DNA of 64,000 bases from Bacteroidia bacterium (lineage in GTDB: Bacteria > Bacteroidota > Bacteroidia > J057), in the NCBI GenBank assembly GCA_033391075.1, contig JAWPMV010000001.1:7192001-7256000 (forward strand), in the 5' to 3' direction. How positions within the stretch are numbered: position 1 is the stretch's first letter; the number at the start of each line of letters is the position of its first letter. The notes below the pieces were generated by a model that was not told the origin of the DNA, ran no database searches, and saw only the letters and a program-made list of their open reading frames with translations. The position numbers and the translations under genes are program-made. Of the stretch, positions 17,075-25,538 are shown in pieces.

Positions 17075-17111
17075 GAGGGGCTGTTCTCTAGGGGGCAGCC
17101 TCATTTTTTTT
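17075..17111 (+). terminator. Hairpin plus T-tract after the sorting-domain gene
   Basis: GAGGGGCTG (17075-17083) pairs with CAGCCTC (17096-17102) with a small bulge, followed by eight T residues. It ends the plus-strand gene and lies at the very end of the converging rsmE gene. Confidence 0.6.
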
Positions 17112-17823
17112 AATATTCCCGGATAAGTTTTAAGGAAGAAAGGGCATAGATAGCGGCAGTTTCCGTACGTAATCGACTTTCTCCTAAACTGATCAGCGGG
17201 ATTCCTTTCTTTTTGGCCTTTTCACATTCTTCCGGGCTAAAATCTCCTTCCGGACCGATAATCATGCATATTTCTTCGCTGGCTTTAAGGGTATCTGTAT
17301 GATGCTGGATCAGATCTTCAGACTCACAAAAGGCCATGAGGCTATAGGCATAGGATTGCTCCTCGACAAAAGAAGAGAAGTCTTTTGCCTCAAGTAATTG
17401 AGGAATCCGTGAACGCTTACACTGTTTGCTGGCTGTAAGAAGGAGAGTCTCCAGACGGGGCCTTTTCAGTTTACTTTTGAATTGATCTGTACGCTGACAG
17501 ATGATCGGTTGTATTTGATCTACTCCCAATTCTACAGCCTTTTCCAGGGCCCATTCGAAGCGGTCCTTTAGGCGGAGAGGGGAAATAGCAAGTATGATTT
17601 TACCGGCTTTTTCGCCCCATTCGGGGACTTTAGACAAAATATGAAGTGTACAGGCTTTGGGATTGGCTTCCTCAATTCGGCAGACATACATATTCCCTTT
17701 TCCATCAATGCAATGAATCTCATCTCCGGATGTATGTCTAAGTACCTTTATACAGTGACGGCTTTCTTGTTCATCCAGACGTGCCTTTACTTCATCTTCG
17801 GTTTGCAGGAGAAAGATTTGCAT
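17110..17823 (-). CDS. rsmE: 16S rRNA (uracil-1498-N3)-methyltransferase RsmE
   Basis: About 237 aa of the SPOUT-fold RsmE family, which methylates U1498 in helix 44 of 16S rRNA with S-adenosylmethionine. Seen: N-terminal PUA-like domain (ESRHCIKVLRHTSGDEI, GKGNMYVCRI), then ILAISPLRLKDRFEWALEKAVELG, QCKRSR and the knot motifs MIIGPEGDFSPEE and SLGESRLRTETAAIYALS. The start MQIFLLQ (17823) is chosen; the frame is open upstream to 17931 but that would run into the divergent DUF4271 gene. About 50 bp separate the two starts. Confidence 0.93.
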   Translation of the reverse strand: MQIFLLQTEDEVKARLDEQESRHCIKVLRHTSGDEIHCIDGKGNMYVCRIEEANPKACTLHILSKVPEWGEKAGKIILAISPLRLKDRFEWALEKAVELGVDQIQPIICQRTDQFKSKLKRPRLETLLLTASKQCKRSRIPQLLEAKDFSSFVEEQSYAYSLMAFCESEDLIQHHTDTLKASEEICMIIGPEGDFSPEECEKAKKKGIPLISLGESRLRTETAAIYALSSLKLIREY

Positions 17824-17872
17824 AATTTTCAGAAAACGTGATAAAGGTATAAAGTTTTTTATTTTTACGGCG

Positions 17873-19447
17873 ATGCGCAGGTCTATATATCCGATTTTCC
17901 TTTTCCTATTTAGCCTGGGATTGCTATGCATTCCCGGACCTGCCTATTCCCAGTCCCCTGCTTCCAGCAAGACCTCACCTGATATTAGTCCCCTTTTCCA
18001 ATACCTCAAGCTCTCCAATAAATGGAAAGAACCCAATGGAATAGAGTGGGAGGTTCCTTTTCAATTTGAAGAAAGCGATCCCCGATCTCTCGTTTATGAT
18101 TTTCGGATATGTACAGGGCCGCAAGATAGTGTCTATTTGTATTTTGAAGGCCTTGCCTGGGACGCAGAGCTTGAAATAGACAACATCTACCTGGGAACCC
18201 ACAATGATCCCTTTAAGCCCTGGATCGTAGCGCTGGCAAGCTCCTGGCTTGATAATAGAAAAGTTCAGCTCAAGCTCAGCCTCTCTGCAGGCAGTACGCA
18301 TCCCAATTATCCCAAAAGTTTTTTGGGAATTTATCGCTCTGTGTATCTATTGGGCCTGGAAGAAAAAGAAAAGCTTACGCGAAATATTCTGCCCTTGAGC
18401 AAAAGCCCGGATACCCTGGCAGTTGTAGCTCCTTACTATCAGGCAGATTCCTATATTTTTGATCCGGCTAAAGCTGCAGAAGCGCTTTTGCCTGCCTGTG
18501 AAAGCGGGATTCGCGATCTGTACTTTCCTTTTGAGGCTGGAAGAGAATTACAAGCCTTTGCCAGGGAATTAGGATTTAGAGAATACAAAGAATATGACCC
18601 TGAACTTACCTATGCCCTGATCAATCAGTATCCTTATGATCGTTCGACTTTTAGCTTCGCGAACAGATTTTGGCTGGATGAAAGCGGTAGAAGACAGGCG
18701 GATTATATGGTGTTTGTAAAAGGCGAAAGATCTTTCTTCGAGAAATGGTCTCCCATGTTAGAGCGGTCAACTTTCCTCATACTGCTAATTCTTTTTCCCA
18801 TCATCAGCCTCTTTTTGATCAAGCTGGCCAATCCCGGCTTTTTCTACGGCTTGCAAGGCCTCCTGATCAATCCTAAGCTTTACATCAGTTCTTCGACAGA
18901 GGTCGCTGCCTTTTCCAACCAGGGCCTGCTGTACATTCTTCATTTGCTAAGTATATGCAATGTGGCGGTATGGCTGAGCCTGGGAGTCTATTATATGCAG
19001 AGCATCAACAATTGGGAATTCCTGCATATCTTCCGTGAAGAAAGCTTACTTGGGCTTCTTTTCAATGAAGAAGATAGCCTCTTATTCATATTTGCCAAAA
19101 GTTTTTCCTTGATGTTGATCTGGTTTGTCCTGAAACAAATTTTGCTTGGTTTTCTCGGCGGGATTTTCAGGATAAAAGCCATGAGACTGGAAATTCTGGG
19201 ACTGGAAATAGTAGCAGATTATCCCCTTATTCTACTTTTGAGTACTCCATTTGCCCTCTTTTTGTTTATGGATAGTTTTTGGGGAAGAGCCCTCTTTTTC
19301 CTGGCCATTTTTATTGCCTTAATTTACTACGTCAGAACCCTGTACGTGCTCTATGTTGGACTGGATCGATTATTTTCCTTTTCCTACACAGTGAAATTTT
19401 TGTATATTTGCAGCCTCAATGTAATACCCTATTTCATTCTGCTTTAA
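17873..19447 (+). CDS. DUF4271 membrane protein with extra N-terminal beta domain
   Basis: A 524-aa protein. Residues 1-26 are a signal peptide. Residues about 50-162 look like a beta-sandwich: the run YLYFEGLAWDAELEIDNIYL, then LGTHNDPFKPW and FLGIYRSVYLL resembles the N-terminal sugar-binding jelly roll of GH2 glycosidases. After a linker come about seven helices (from 299) ending LYICSLNVIPYFILL, the DUF4271 pattern. DUF4271 genes commonly stand beside hemD in Bacteroidota, as here. Most relatives I know of lack the long N-terminal part. Function unknown. Confidence 0.72.
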   Translation: MRRSIYPIFLFLFSLGLLCIPGPAYSQSPASSKTSPDISPLFQYLKLSNKWKEPNGIEWEVPFQFEESDPRSLVYDFRICTGPQDSVYLYFEGLAWDAELEIDNIYLGTHNDPFKPWIVALASSWLDNRKVQLKLSLSAGSTHPNYPKSFLGIYRSVYLLGLEEKEKLTRNILPLSKSPDTLAVVAPYYQADSYIFDPAKAAEALLPACESGIRDLYFPFEAGRELQAFARELGFREYKEYDPELTYALINQYPYDRSTFSFANRFWLDESGRRQADYMVFVKGERSFFEKWSPMLERSTFLILLILFPIISLFLIKLANPGFFYGLQGLLINPKLYISSSTEVAAFSNQGLLYILHLLSICNVAVWLSLGVYYMQSINNWEFLHIFREESLLGLLFNEEDSLLFIFAKSFSLMLIWFVLKQILLGFLGGIFRIKAMRLEILGLEIVADYPLILLLSTPFALFLFMDSFWGRALFFLAIFIALIYYVRTLYVLYVGLDRLFSFSYTVKFLYICSLNVIPYFILL

Positions 19448-19627
19448 TAAAGTAGCATAGAAACAGGCTCTGATGGGCAGGCATTTAGCATTCCGATGTA
19501 TGAAATGCCGAGGATAGGAAAACAGATACGTACACGCATCAAGACCTCCCTGGTAGGACCTGTAATCTGCAAACTTCAAGCAAAACGAGATAGCGTTGAA
19601 AGCTAAAAAAATCTTGGCAGATTAAAT

Positions 19628-20407
19628 ATGAGTGAGCAGCAAGTAGTAAGCAATCCGGTAAAGAGTATTCTCATTTCACAACCCTCGCCAACAGATCAGA
19701 ATTCCCCCTATTTCAGACTTGCTAAGAAATGGAATATCAAAATTGATTTCCGGAAATTCATACAGGTAGAAGGGGTAAACCTTAACGAATTTCGAAAACA
19801 GGGACTCAATCCTCTGGACTTTACGGGTATTATTTTTACTAGTAAAGTAGCCGTTGATCACTTTTTCAGGTTGATCAACGAGATGCGGGTAGAGATGCCT
19901 GCAGATACCAAATACTTTTGCGTAGGTGAAGCAACCTCCAAATACCTCCAAAAATATATCGTCATCCGCAAGCGTAAATTGTTTGTAGGAGAAAGAAGGG
20001 CTATTGACCTTATGCCTTATCTCACAAAGCATAAGAATGAGAAGTTCCTTTTCCCTTGTAGCAATGTGCACAGAAAGGAACTTCCCAATCAGATGATCGA
20101 AAAGGGAATGGATCTTATCGAGGCAGTTATCTATCGTACGGTCAATGCAGATCTCTCAGATCTGAAAGACATTTATTATGATATGATCTGCTTTTTCTCC
20201 CCTTCAGGCATAAAATCTCTGTATAAGAATTTCCCGGATTTCGAACAAAACAAAACCCGGATCGCGGTCTTCGGTCCTACGACTGCAAAAGAGGCCAGAT
20301 CCCATGATCTCAGGGTAGATGTCGAAGCTCCTAAACCCAATATGCCCTCCATGACAGCCGCTATAGAGCGCTATCTGAGAGATATAGGGCAGGAGGACGC
20401 TCTGTAA
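19628..20407 (+). CDS. hemD: Uroporphyrinogen-III synthase
   Basis: A 259-aa two-domain cyclase of tetrapyrrole synthesis, converting hydroxymethylbilane to uroporphyrinogen III. Seen: ILISQPSPTDQNSPYFRLA at the start, GIIFTSKVAVDHFF, YFCVGEATSKYL, FLFPCSNVHRKELP, ICFFSPSGIKSL and IAVFGPTTAKEA, the alternating Rossmann-like pattern of the family. It lies between the DUF4271 gene and porP. A siroheme-synthesis dehydrogenase at 61868-62488 is the only other tetrapyrrole gene in the window. The 180 bp before its start show no clear regulatory signal. Confidence 0.88.
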   Translation: MSEQQVVSNPVKSILISQPSPTDQNSPYFRLAKKWNIKIDFRKFIQVEGVNLNEFRKQGLNPLDFTGIIFTSKVAVDHFFRLINEMRVEMPADTKYFCVGEATSKYLQKYIVIRKRKLFVGERRAIDLMPYLTKHKNEKFLFPCSNVHRKELPNQMIEKGMDLIEAVIYRTVNADLSDLKDIYYDMICFFSPSGIKSLYKNFPDFEQNKTRIAVFGPTTAKEARSHDLRVDVEAPKPNMPSMTAAIERYLRDIGQEDAL

Positions 20408-20557
20408 CTTTTTTTGATCCTTGTATTAGGGGAAAAAAGGGGTGAAAAAAAACTTAGTAAAAAAGTTCGGATTCTCGGTAGGGTAAAAGCCGCTTATTTG
20501 GTTAAATTAAAATAAAAGGGCATCTTTATAGGATATATTTCCCTATCACTAACTAAC

Positions 20558-21568
20558 ATGAGAATCTTTGTTTTAGTAGCTATTTTGCTGGGTGCCCTGA
20601 CTTTTTCTGCGGTCGGACAGACGTTTGTACAGAACACGATGCATCCGTTTAGTCGTTTTCTTTACAATCCCGCTGCAGCTGGTACAAAAATGCCAGGTAC
20701 AGAATACAGAAGTACTTTGACACTATTAGGACGACAGCAATGGCTGGGCCTCGATGGAGCTCCCCGATTGATCAGTGCTATGTACAGCACACCCCTTCAG
20801 GGGATCAGTAGTGCAGTTGGCGCATCAATTATTCGCGATGAGCAAGGACCTCTTTCGACAACTGGCCTGAATGTTGCGTATGCATATCAGTTGAAATTCG
20901 GAGAAGAGTCTGGTGCAGCCAGATTGAGTTTTGGAATAAATGGAGGATTTTTACAAAAATCATTAAATGGAGAATTCATTTATGATAACAGAGCCGGAGA
21001 TGATCCGGTAGTTCCTCTAGGTACCTTTTCATCAAGTACAGTTGTTCCAAGTCTGGGTGCCGGGATCTTTTATACCGGAACTGATGACAAGTTCTTTGTT
21101 GGTTTATCTGGTCAGGATTTACTTGAACCAGAAATTGAAGACCTCCTCCTTACTTCCGGAGTTGGACCAGCTTCAAAGGTGGCACGAAGTTTCTATTTAA
21201 TGGGTGGTTACACTTTTGATCTGCAAAATGATATGAGTTTACAACCTGTGGTGATGTTAAAAACAGATGGAGTTGGGCAGCCACAGTATGATGTAAGTCT
21301 ATACTGGAGATATAAGCCGATGGTCTTTGGAGTTTCTAACCGCTTTAATACAAATTCTTATGAGTCTGTAAGTGGAATTTTAGGCTTCAATGTGCTGGAT
21401 AGGACATTTGTGGGGTATTCATTTGACTTTACCGTTAACGCCCTAAGTAGGGGAAGAGACGTTAACTCACATGAAATAATAGTATCATGGGCCTTTCCGG
21501 GAGCTAGTTCAAATCCTGGTAAACTTCAGGATATTGATTCTGAAAGACTCAAAGACCCAATCAACTAA
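20558..21568 (+). CDS. porP: PorP/SprF-family T9SS outer-membrane protein
   Basis: A 336-aa protein: signal peptide (1-20, cleavage near VGQ), the family signature FLYNPAAAGT, then repeated amphipathic strands ending in the FVGYSFDFTV and HEIIVSWAF region, i.e. a predicted 14- to 16-strand outer-membrane barrel. PorP-type proteins link the T9SS periplasmic ring to the outer membrane or attach to type-B cargo. It is the first gene of the motor cluster; the porP-K-L-M-N order is that described in Porphyromonas gingivalis. About 195 bp separate it from gldK. Confidence 0.9.
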   Translation: MRIFVLVAILLGALTFSAVGQTFVQNTMHPFSRFLYNPAAAGTKMPGTEYRSTLTLLGRQQWLGLDGAPRLISAMYSTPLQGISSAVGASIIRDEQGPLSTTGLNVAYAYQLKFGEESGAARLSFGINGGFLQKSLNGEFIYDNRAGDDPVVPLGTFSSSTVVPSLGAGIFYTGTDDKFFVGLSGQDLLEPEIEDLLLTSGVGPASKVARSFYLMGGYTFDLQNDMSLQPVVMLKTDGVGQPQYDVSLYWRYKPMVFGVSNRFNTNSYESVSGILGFNVLDRTFVGYSFDFTVNALSRGRDVNSHEIIVSWAFPGASSNPGKLQDIDSERLKDPIN

Positions 21569-21762
21569 GCGTTCTAAAGTGTGTTAACATTTGTGTGATA
21601 TTACTTTTAAATAATTCAATAATCTTTATAAAATAGCGTAGTAAATAATGAAGAGGTCAAAATATAGAGCGGCAATTTATATTAGATGATCTTTTTACTT
21701 CGTTTTTTTTGCGAGTTAATCATTTCTACTGGATAAATACTTATTTGAAACTTTTCGCAGAT

Positions 21763-22845
21763 ATGAAAAAGGCATTTCTCTCACTCACCGTCTTGGCATT
21801 CATCGCTTCAGGCTGTGGGCTTTTCGGCGGCAAAGGAACTGGACACCATGGTGAACTGACTGGCGTAACAGACAGACTCGAATGGGATCAGTACCAGCCT
21901 ATGGGCATGGTATTCGTAACCCCTGGTAGTTTCCACATGGGACAAAATGACCAGGACGTTCCTTACTCCCAAATTGCCCACAATCGCCAGATTACGATCA
22001 GTGGGTATTTCATGGATGAATTTGAGATTACTAACAATCAGTATCGTCAATTCGTTTATGGACCTTCTGCTAATGAAGCTAATGCATTCCAGCAAAACGG
22101 TGCCCTTGACACTATAGACCCCATTTTGCAGGAAATCATCATTCCCGACACTACTGTCTGGATTCGTGATTTTGCATATGCATACAATGAGCCACTAATG
22201 GAAAACTATTTCTGGCATCCTGCTTTCGACAACTATCCGGTTGTTGGAGTAAACTGGTATGCTGCACAGGAATTCTGTAAATGGCGTACCCTTCACCTGA
22301 ACCAGTACAGAGAAGAGAAAGAATTGCCTGCAATGCCTCGTTTCCGTCTCCCTACAGAAGCTGAATGGGAATATGGTGCAAGAGGTGGATATGAGCACAA
22401 AATCTTCCCATGGGAGAGCCCATATCTAAGAAATAGCAAAGGGTGTTTCCTTGCAAACTTTAAACCTGGTAGAGGAGATTACATTGCGGATAATTTTGAA
22501 TATACGTCTCCTGTTGGAGCTTACTTCCCCAACGAATACGGACTCTGGGATATGCCTGGAAACGTTGCAGAATGGTGTGAAGATGACTTCGAAGAAACAG
22601 GTTACAGATATGCACATGATCTAAACCCTGTATACTATGATCGCGATCGCTTCCCGGATGAAGTAAGAATTCCCGGTGGTGGCAAAATCCGCAAAGTTAT
22701 TCGCGGTGGATCATGGAAAGATATAGGATACTTCCTCTCTTGTGGTACTCGTTCTTTCGAGTATGCAGATACAGCTAAGTCCTTCATTGGATTCCGTACT
22801 GCAGTAACAGTTATCGGACGCTCAGGCGCCGCTGGTAACTTCTAA
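21763..22845 (+). CDS. gldK: T9SS / gliding ring lipoprotein GldK (PorK)
   Basis: About 360 aa. Signal peptide with lipobox IASGC (Cys18), then an FGE-sulfatase-type domain: MGMVFVTPGSFHMG, DEFEITNNQYRQFV, YPVVGVNWYAAQEFCKW, RFRLPTEAEWEYGARGG, MPGNVAEWCEDDF and RGGSWKDIGYF. GldK with GldN forms the large periplasmic ring under the outer membrane. The catalytic Cys pair of true formylglycine enzymes is not needed here. ATG 21763 gives a proper lipoprotein signal; the upstream in-frame codon at 21709 does not. Confidence 0.93.
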   Translation: MKKAFLSLTVLAFIASGCGLFGGKGTGHHGELTGVTDRLEWDQYQPMGMVFVTPGSFHMGQNDQDVPYSQIAHNRQITISGYFMDEFEITNNQYRQFVYGPSANEANAFQQNGALDTIDPILQEIIIPDTTVWIRDFAYAYNEPLMENYFWHPAFDNYPVVGVNWYAAQEFCKWRTLHLNQYREEKELPAMPRFRLPTEAEWEYGARGGYEHKIFPWESPYLRNSKGCFLANFKPGRGDYIADNFEYTSPVGAYFPNEYGLWDMPGNVAEWCEDDFEETGYRYAHDLNPVYYDRDRFPDEVRIPGGGKIRKVIRGGSWKDIGYFLSCGTRSFEYADTAKSFIGFRTAVTVIGRSGAAGNF

Positions 22846-22885
22846 AAAGCAAAATTTCATTGACAGATATTTGAAGAATTAGTAA

Positions 22886-22921
22886 GAGTGTTGTCTTGTT
22901 CGCATGAGGCAAGCAACACTC
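22886..22921 (+). promoter_or_regulatory. Hairpin in the gldK-gldL gap
   Basis: GAGTGTTG (22886-22893) plus CTTG (22895-22898) pair with CAAG (22910-22913) plus CAACACTC (22914-22921): 12 bp with one bulged T and an 11-base loop. No T-tract follows, so it is more likely an RNA-processing or stabilising element, or a weak attenuator, than a terminator. It separates the outer-membrane ring gene from the inner-membrane motor genes. Confidence 0.55.
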
Positions 22922-22982
22922 CTTCAATATCATCTCATAAACAAAAATCAATCATCATCAGGCAAAATTTAAGGAAAGTAAA

Positions 22983-23762
22983 ATGGCAAGAAAAAAAGGT
23001 TTATTAAAGTCGCGTGGAGCGCAGGTAACCATGAACTTCATTTATGGTGCCGCTGCAGCAGTGGTAATCGTAGGAGCCCTTTTTAAAATATTACACTGGG
23101 AAGGGGCGAATGAAATGCTGATCATCGGAATGTTTACAGAAGCATTCGTATTCTTGATCTCAGCTATCGATCCACCTTCAGAAGAATATGAATGGGAAAG
23201 AGTATATCCTGTCCTTGCTGATGACTCTATGGTAGGTGATACATTAGTTGATACTACCTGGACGCAGGATGTAAAAAATCTCGACGGCGCTGTATTTGGA
23301 GAACTCTCCACTACACTTACCGGACTCAATGATAATGTATCCAAGCTTTCAAGCGTTACTGACGCTGCTGGTGCAACCAATGAGTATGCAAGCAAAATCA
23401 AAGAAGCTTCTAGCAAAATCGAAAGCCTGAATCAAAGCTATTCTATCGCTGTTGATTCTATGTCTGGATTCGCTAATGCTGCAACTGATGCGCAAGCCTA
23501 CCACGAGCAGGTTCAAACTATCACTCGCAACCTGAGCTCTCTGAACTCTATCTATGAGCTTGAATTGCAAGATGCCAAGACTCACCTGAAGTCTTTGAAC
23601 CAGTTCTACGCCAGCATGGGTGAAGCTATGCAAAGCATGGCTGAAGCTTCTACGGATGCTCAGCAATACAAAGAAGGAATGGAAGTTCTGAACAAGAATT
23701 TGCAGCGCCTGAACAATGTTTACGGTAACATGCTTTCAGCTATGGCTGGTGGTACCAACTAA
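22983..23762 (+). CDS. gldL: T9SS / gliding motor protein GldL (PorL)
   Basis: A 259-aa inner-membrane motor subunit. Two transmembrane helices near the N-terminus: TMNFIYGAAAAVVIVGALFK and MLIIGMFTEAFVFLISAI. Residues known to matter for proton-driven rotation in Flavobacterium GldL have counterparts: Tyr21, Lys35, His38 and the in-membrane Glu53. The rest (about 70-259) is a cytoplasmic helical tail with internal similarity (two copies of an SMSGFANAATDAQAYHEQV / SMAEASTDAQQYKEGM type unit followed by NRL/NLQRLN-type coils). With GldM it forms the rotary motor that powers gliding and secretion. Confidence 0.93.
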   Translation: MARKKGLLKSRGAQVTMNFIYGAAAAVVIVGALFKILHWEGANEMLIIGMFTEAFVFLISAIDPPSEEYEWERVYPVLADDSMVGDTLVDTTWTQDVKNLDGAVFGELSTTLTGLNDNVSKLSSVTDAAGATNEYASKIKEASSKIESLNQSYSIAVDSMSGFANAATDAQAYHEQVQTITRNLSSLNSIYELELQDAKTHLKSLNQFYASMGEAMQSMAEASTDAQQYKEGMEVLNKNLQRLNNVYGNMLSAMAGGTN

Positions 23763-23813
23763 TGCATCCTTTCTCTAATATATTTATTAACCTAAATCAG
23801 AAAGGAATAAGTT

Positions 23814-25505
23814 ATGGCATCAGGTAAATTATCACCAAGGCAGAAAATGATCAACATGATGTACCTCGTGTTGCTCGCACTACTTGCCTTGAACGTAAGT
23901 GCCGAGATTCTGAATGCCTTCCAGGTATTCAAGGATAAACTGGGCACATCAGCTCTGGAAGCAAATGCAAATTCCGGAGACTTCATGGCATTGATGAAAG
24001 AAACCATCAATGAAGAGATCAAGAACGAAGGAAAACGTTCCAATGAAGGCTTGCTGGATACCCTGGATCAAATCAAAGGGCAAACCAGCGAAATCATCGG
24101 CAAGATCAATGGACATATTAGCCACCTCGAAAATGAGATCATCAAACGTGATCCAGAAACCAACAAATTGGTAAACCTCGGTGAAACTGAGAAGAACATC
24201 CAATATTGGTTAGGACAGGGAGATTCTCAAGAGGCCAATGACGGAAGAGGAGAAGGAGAAGCATACAAGCTTCACCAGGAGTTGGATGGTTATGTAAAAT
24301 ATCTGGTTGACATGTATAATGCTCAACTTAAGGACCAATCTCAAAGACTGAATCTTCCGGAAGAATTGCTCACTTCTGATGCAAAGCCTGAAGACACTCA
24401 GGACGGAGAACCCAAAACCTGGGAACTCTTTACTTTCGAAGGTCCTGCTATTGCAAACACTGCAATGCTTGAGAAAATCAAACTGGATATCTACGAAAAA
24501 GAAAAATCACTGCTTGACCTGCTCAACTCTCGTTTGGGAGTAGCAACCTTTAAAGCAGATAAAGTTGTTGATATCAACGCACCAATTTCTACCATCGTTC
24601 CTGCTGGTTTGCAATTCCAAACCAAGCTATATGTAGCGATGTCTTCCAGCCAAATCCAACCTAAGTTCTCTAGTAGCTCCGGTTCGATCAAAGTTGAAGA
24701 AGATGGTGGTGCATTGTTGACCATTGGGGCAAGAGGCGGCTCTATCCCTAAAGGAAGAAACGAAGGAAAACAGTCATACACTTATACTGTTCAGGTACCT
24801 AAGGCTACTGGTGGATTCGAAACCATCAATAAAACAGCTGAATTTGTGGTTCGTAAGCCAGAGGTTGTAATTACTTCTGCTGCTATCCAGATCCTGTACT
24901 CTCAGTGTGGTAATGATGTAAACATTGATGTTCCTGCTTTGGGAGATCAATACAATCCCTCTGTTTCTGTCAATAATGGATCTGTGATTCCTAATAAAAA
25001 ATCCAAGAAGAAATTCCGGATTGTACCTACAGGAAGAACTGCAAGAGTTGCTGTTAGCAGTGTTACAAATGGACAGAAGCTCCTGATTGGAAACGTGGAT
25101 TACAAAGTAATTCGTCCTCCCAAACCAGGAATCGATATGCGTGTAAACGGAAAACAAGTTAAAGGACCTGTTTCTAAATCTAGTAGGGTTCAGGTAAGAC
25201 TTACTGCTGATGCTGACTTTGCATCTGCGCTTCCTCAAGACGCAAGATATGGAATTGGTAGTGTTGAAGTTAAAGCTCAGCTTTCTCTCGGACCACCAAC
25301 CACAGTGAATCGTGTAAATACAGCTGGTAAAGATGCCTTGAAGCCCATCAACATTACTATGGGTACACAAGTAAGGCAGGCGCGCGCAGGTACCGCTGTT
25401 TACATCATCCTGAATGATATCTATAGAACAAATTTCCAAAACAAACGCATCGTGGATAAGCGTTTCTCTGAAGTAGAGAGAACTCTCCAGGTGGTTGTTA
25501 AATAA
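23814..25505 (+). CDS. gldM: T9SS / gliding motor protein GldM (PorM), first copy
   Basis: A 563-aa protein with one N-terminal transmembrane helix (SPRQKMINMMYLVLLALLAL, with Arg9 matching the Arg important in Flavobacterium GldM) and a long periplasmic part of four domains. Family landmarks: the helical D1, FEGPAIANTAML, VPAGLQFQTKLYV, SQCGNDVNIDVPALG in D3 and QVRQARAGTAVYIILNDI near the C-terminus. GldM carries rotation from GldL through the periplasm to the GldK/N ring. It follows gldL by 51 bp and precedes gldN by 33 bp. Confidence 0.94.
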   Translation: MASGKLSPRQKMINMMYLVLLALLALNVSAEILNAFQVFKDKLGTSALEANANSGDFMALMKETINEEIKNEGKRSNEGLLDTLDQIKGQTSEIIGKINGHISHLENEIIKRDPETNKLVNLGETEKNIQYWLGQGDSQEANDGRGEGEAYKLHQELDGYVKYLVDMYNAQLKDQSQRLNLPEELLTSDAKPEDTQDGEPKTWELFTFEGPAIANTAMLEKIKLDIYEKEKSLLDLLNSRLGVATFKADKVVDINAPISTIVPAGLQFQTKLYVAMSSSQIQPKFSSSSGSIKVEEDGGALLTIGARGGSIPKGRNEGKQSYTYTVQVPKATGGFETINKTAEFVVRKPEVVITSAAIQILYSQCGNDVNIDVPALGDQYNPSVSVNNGSVIPNKKSKKKFRIVPTGRTARVAVSSVTNGQKLLIGNVDYKVIRPPKPGIDMRVNGKQVKGPVSKSSRVQVRLTADADFASALPQDARYGIGSVEVKAQLSLGPPTTVNRVNTAGKDALKPINITMGTQVRQARAGTAVYIILNDIYRTNFQNKRIVDKRFSEVERTLQVVVK

Positions 25506-25538
25506 TCTAGATCTGTTGATCAAATACTTTATTGAAAT

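Noticed and set aside
24774-25523. A 249-residue open frame antisense to gldM
   Set aside because: Lies wholly inside the strongly conserved gldM; its residue composition (Ser, Asn, Arg-rich) is that of a shadow frame.
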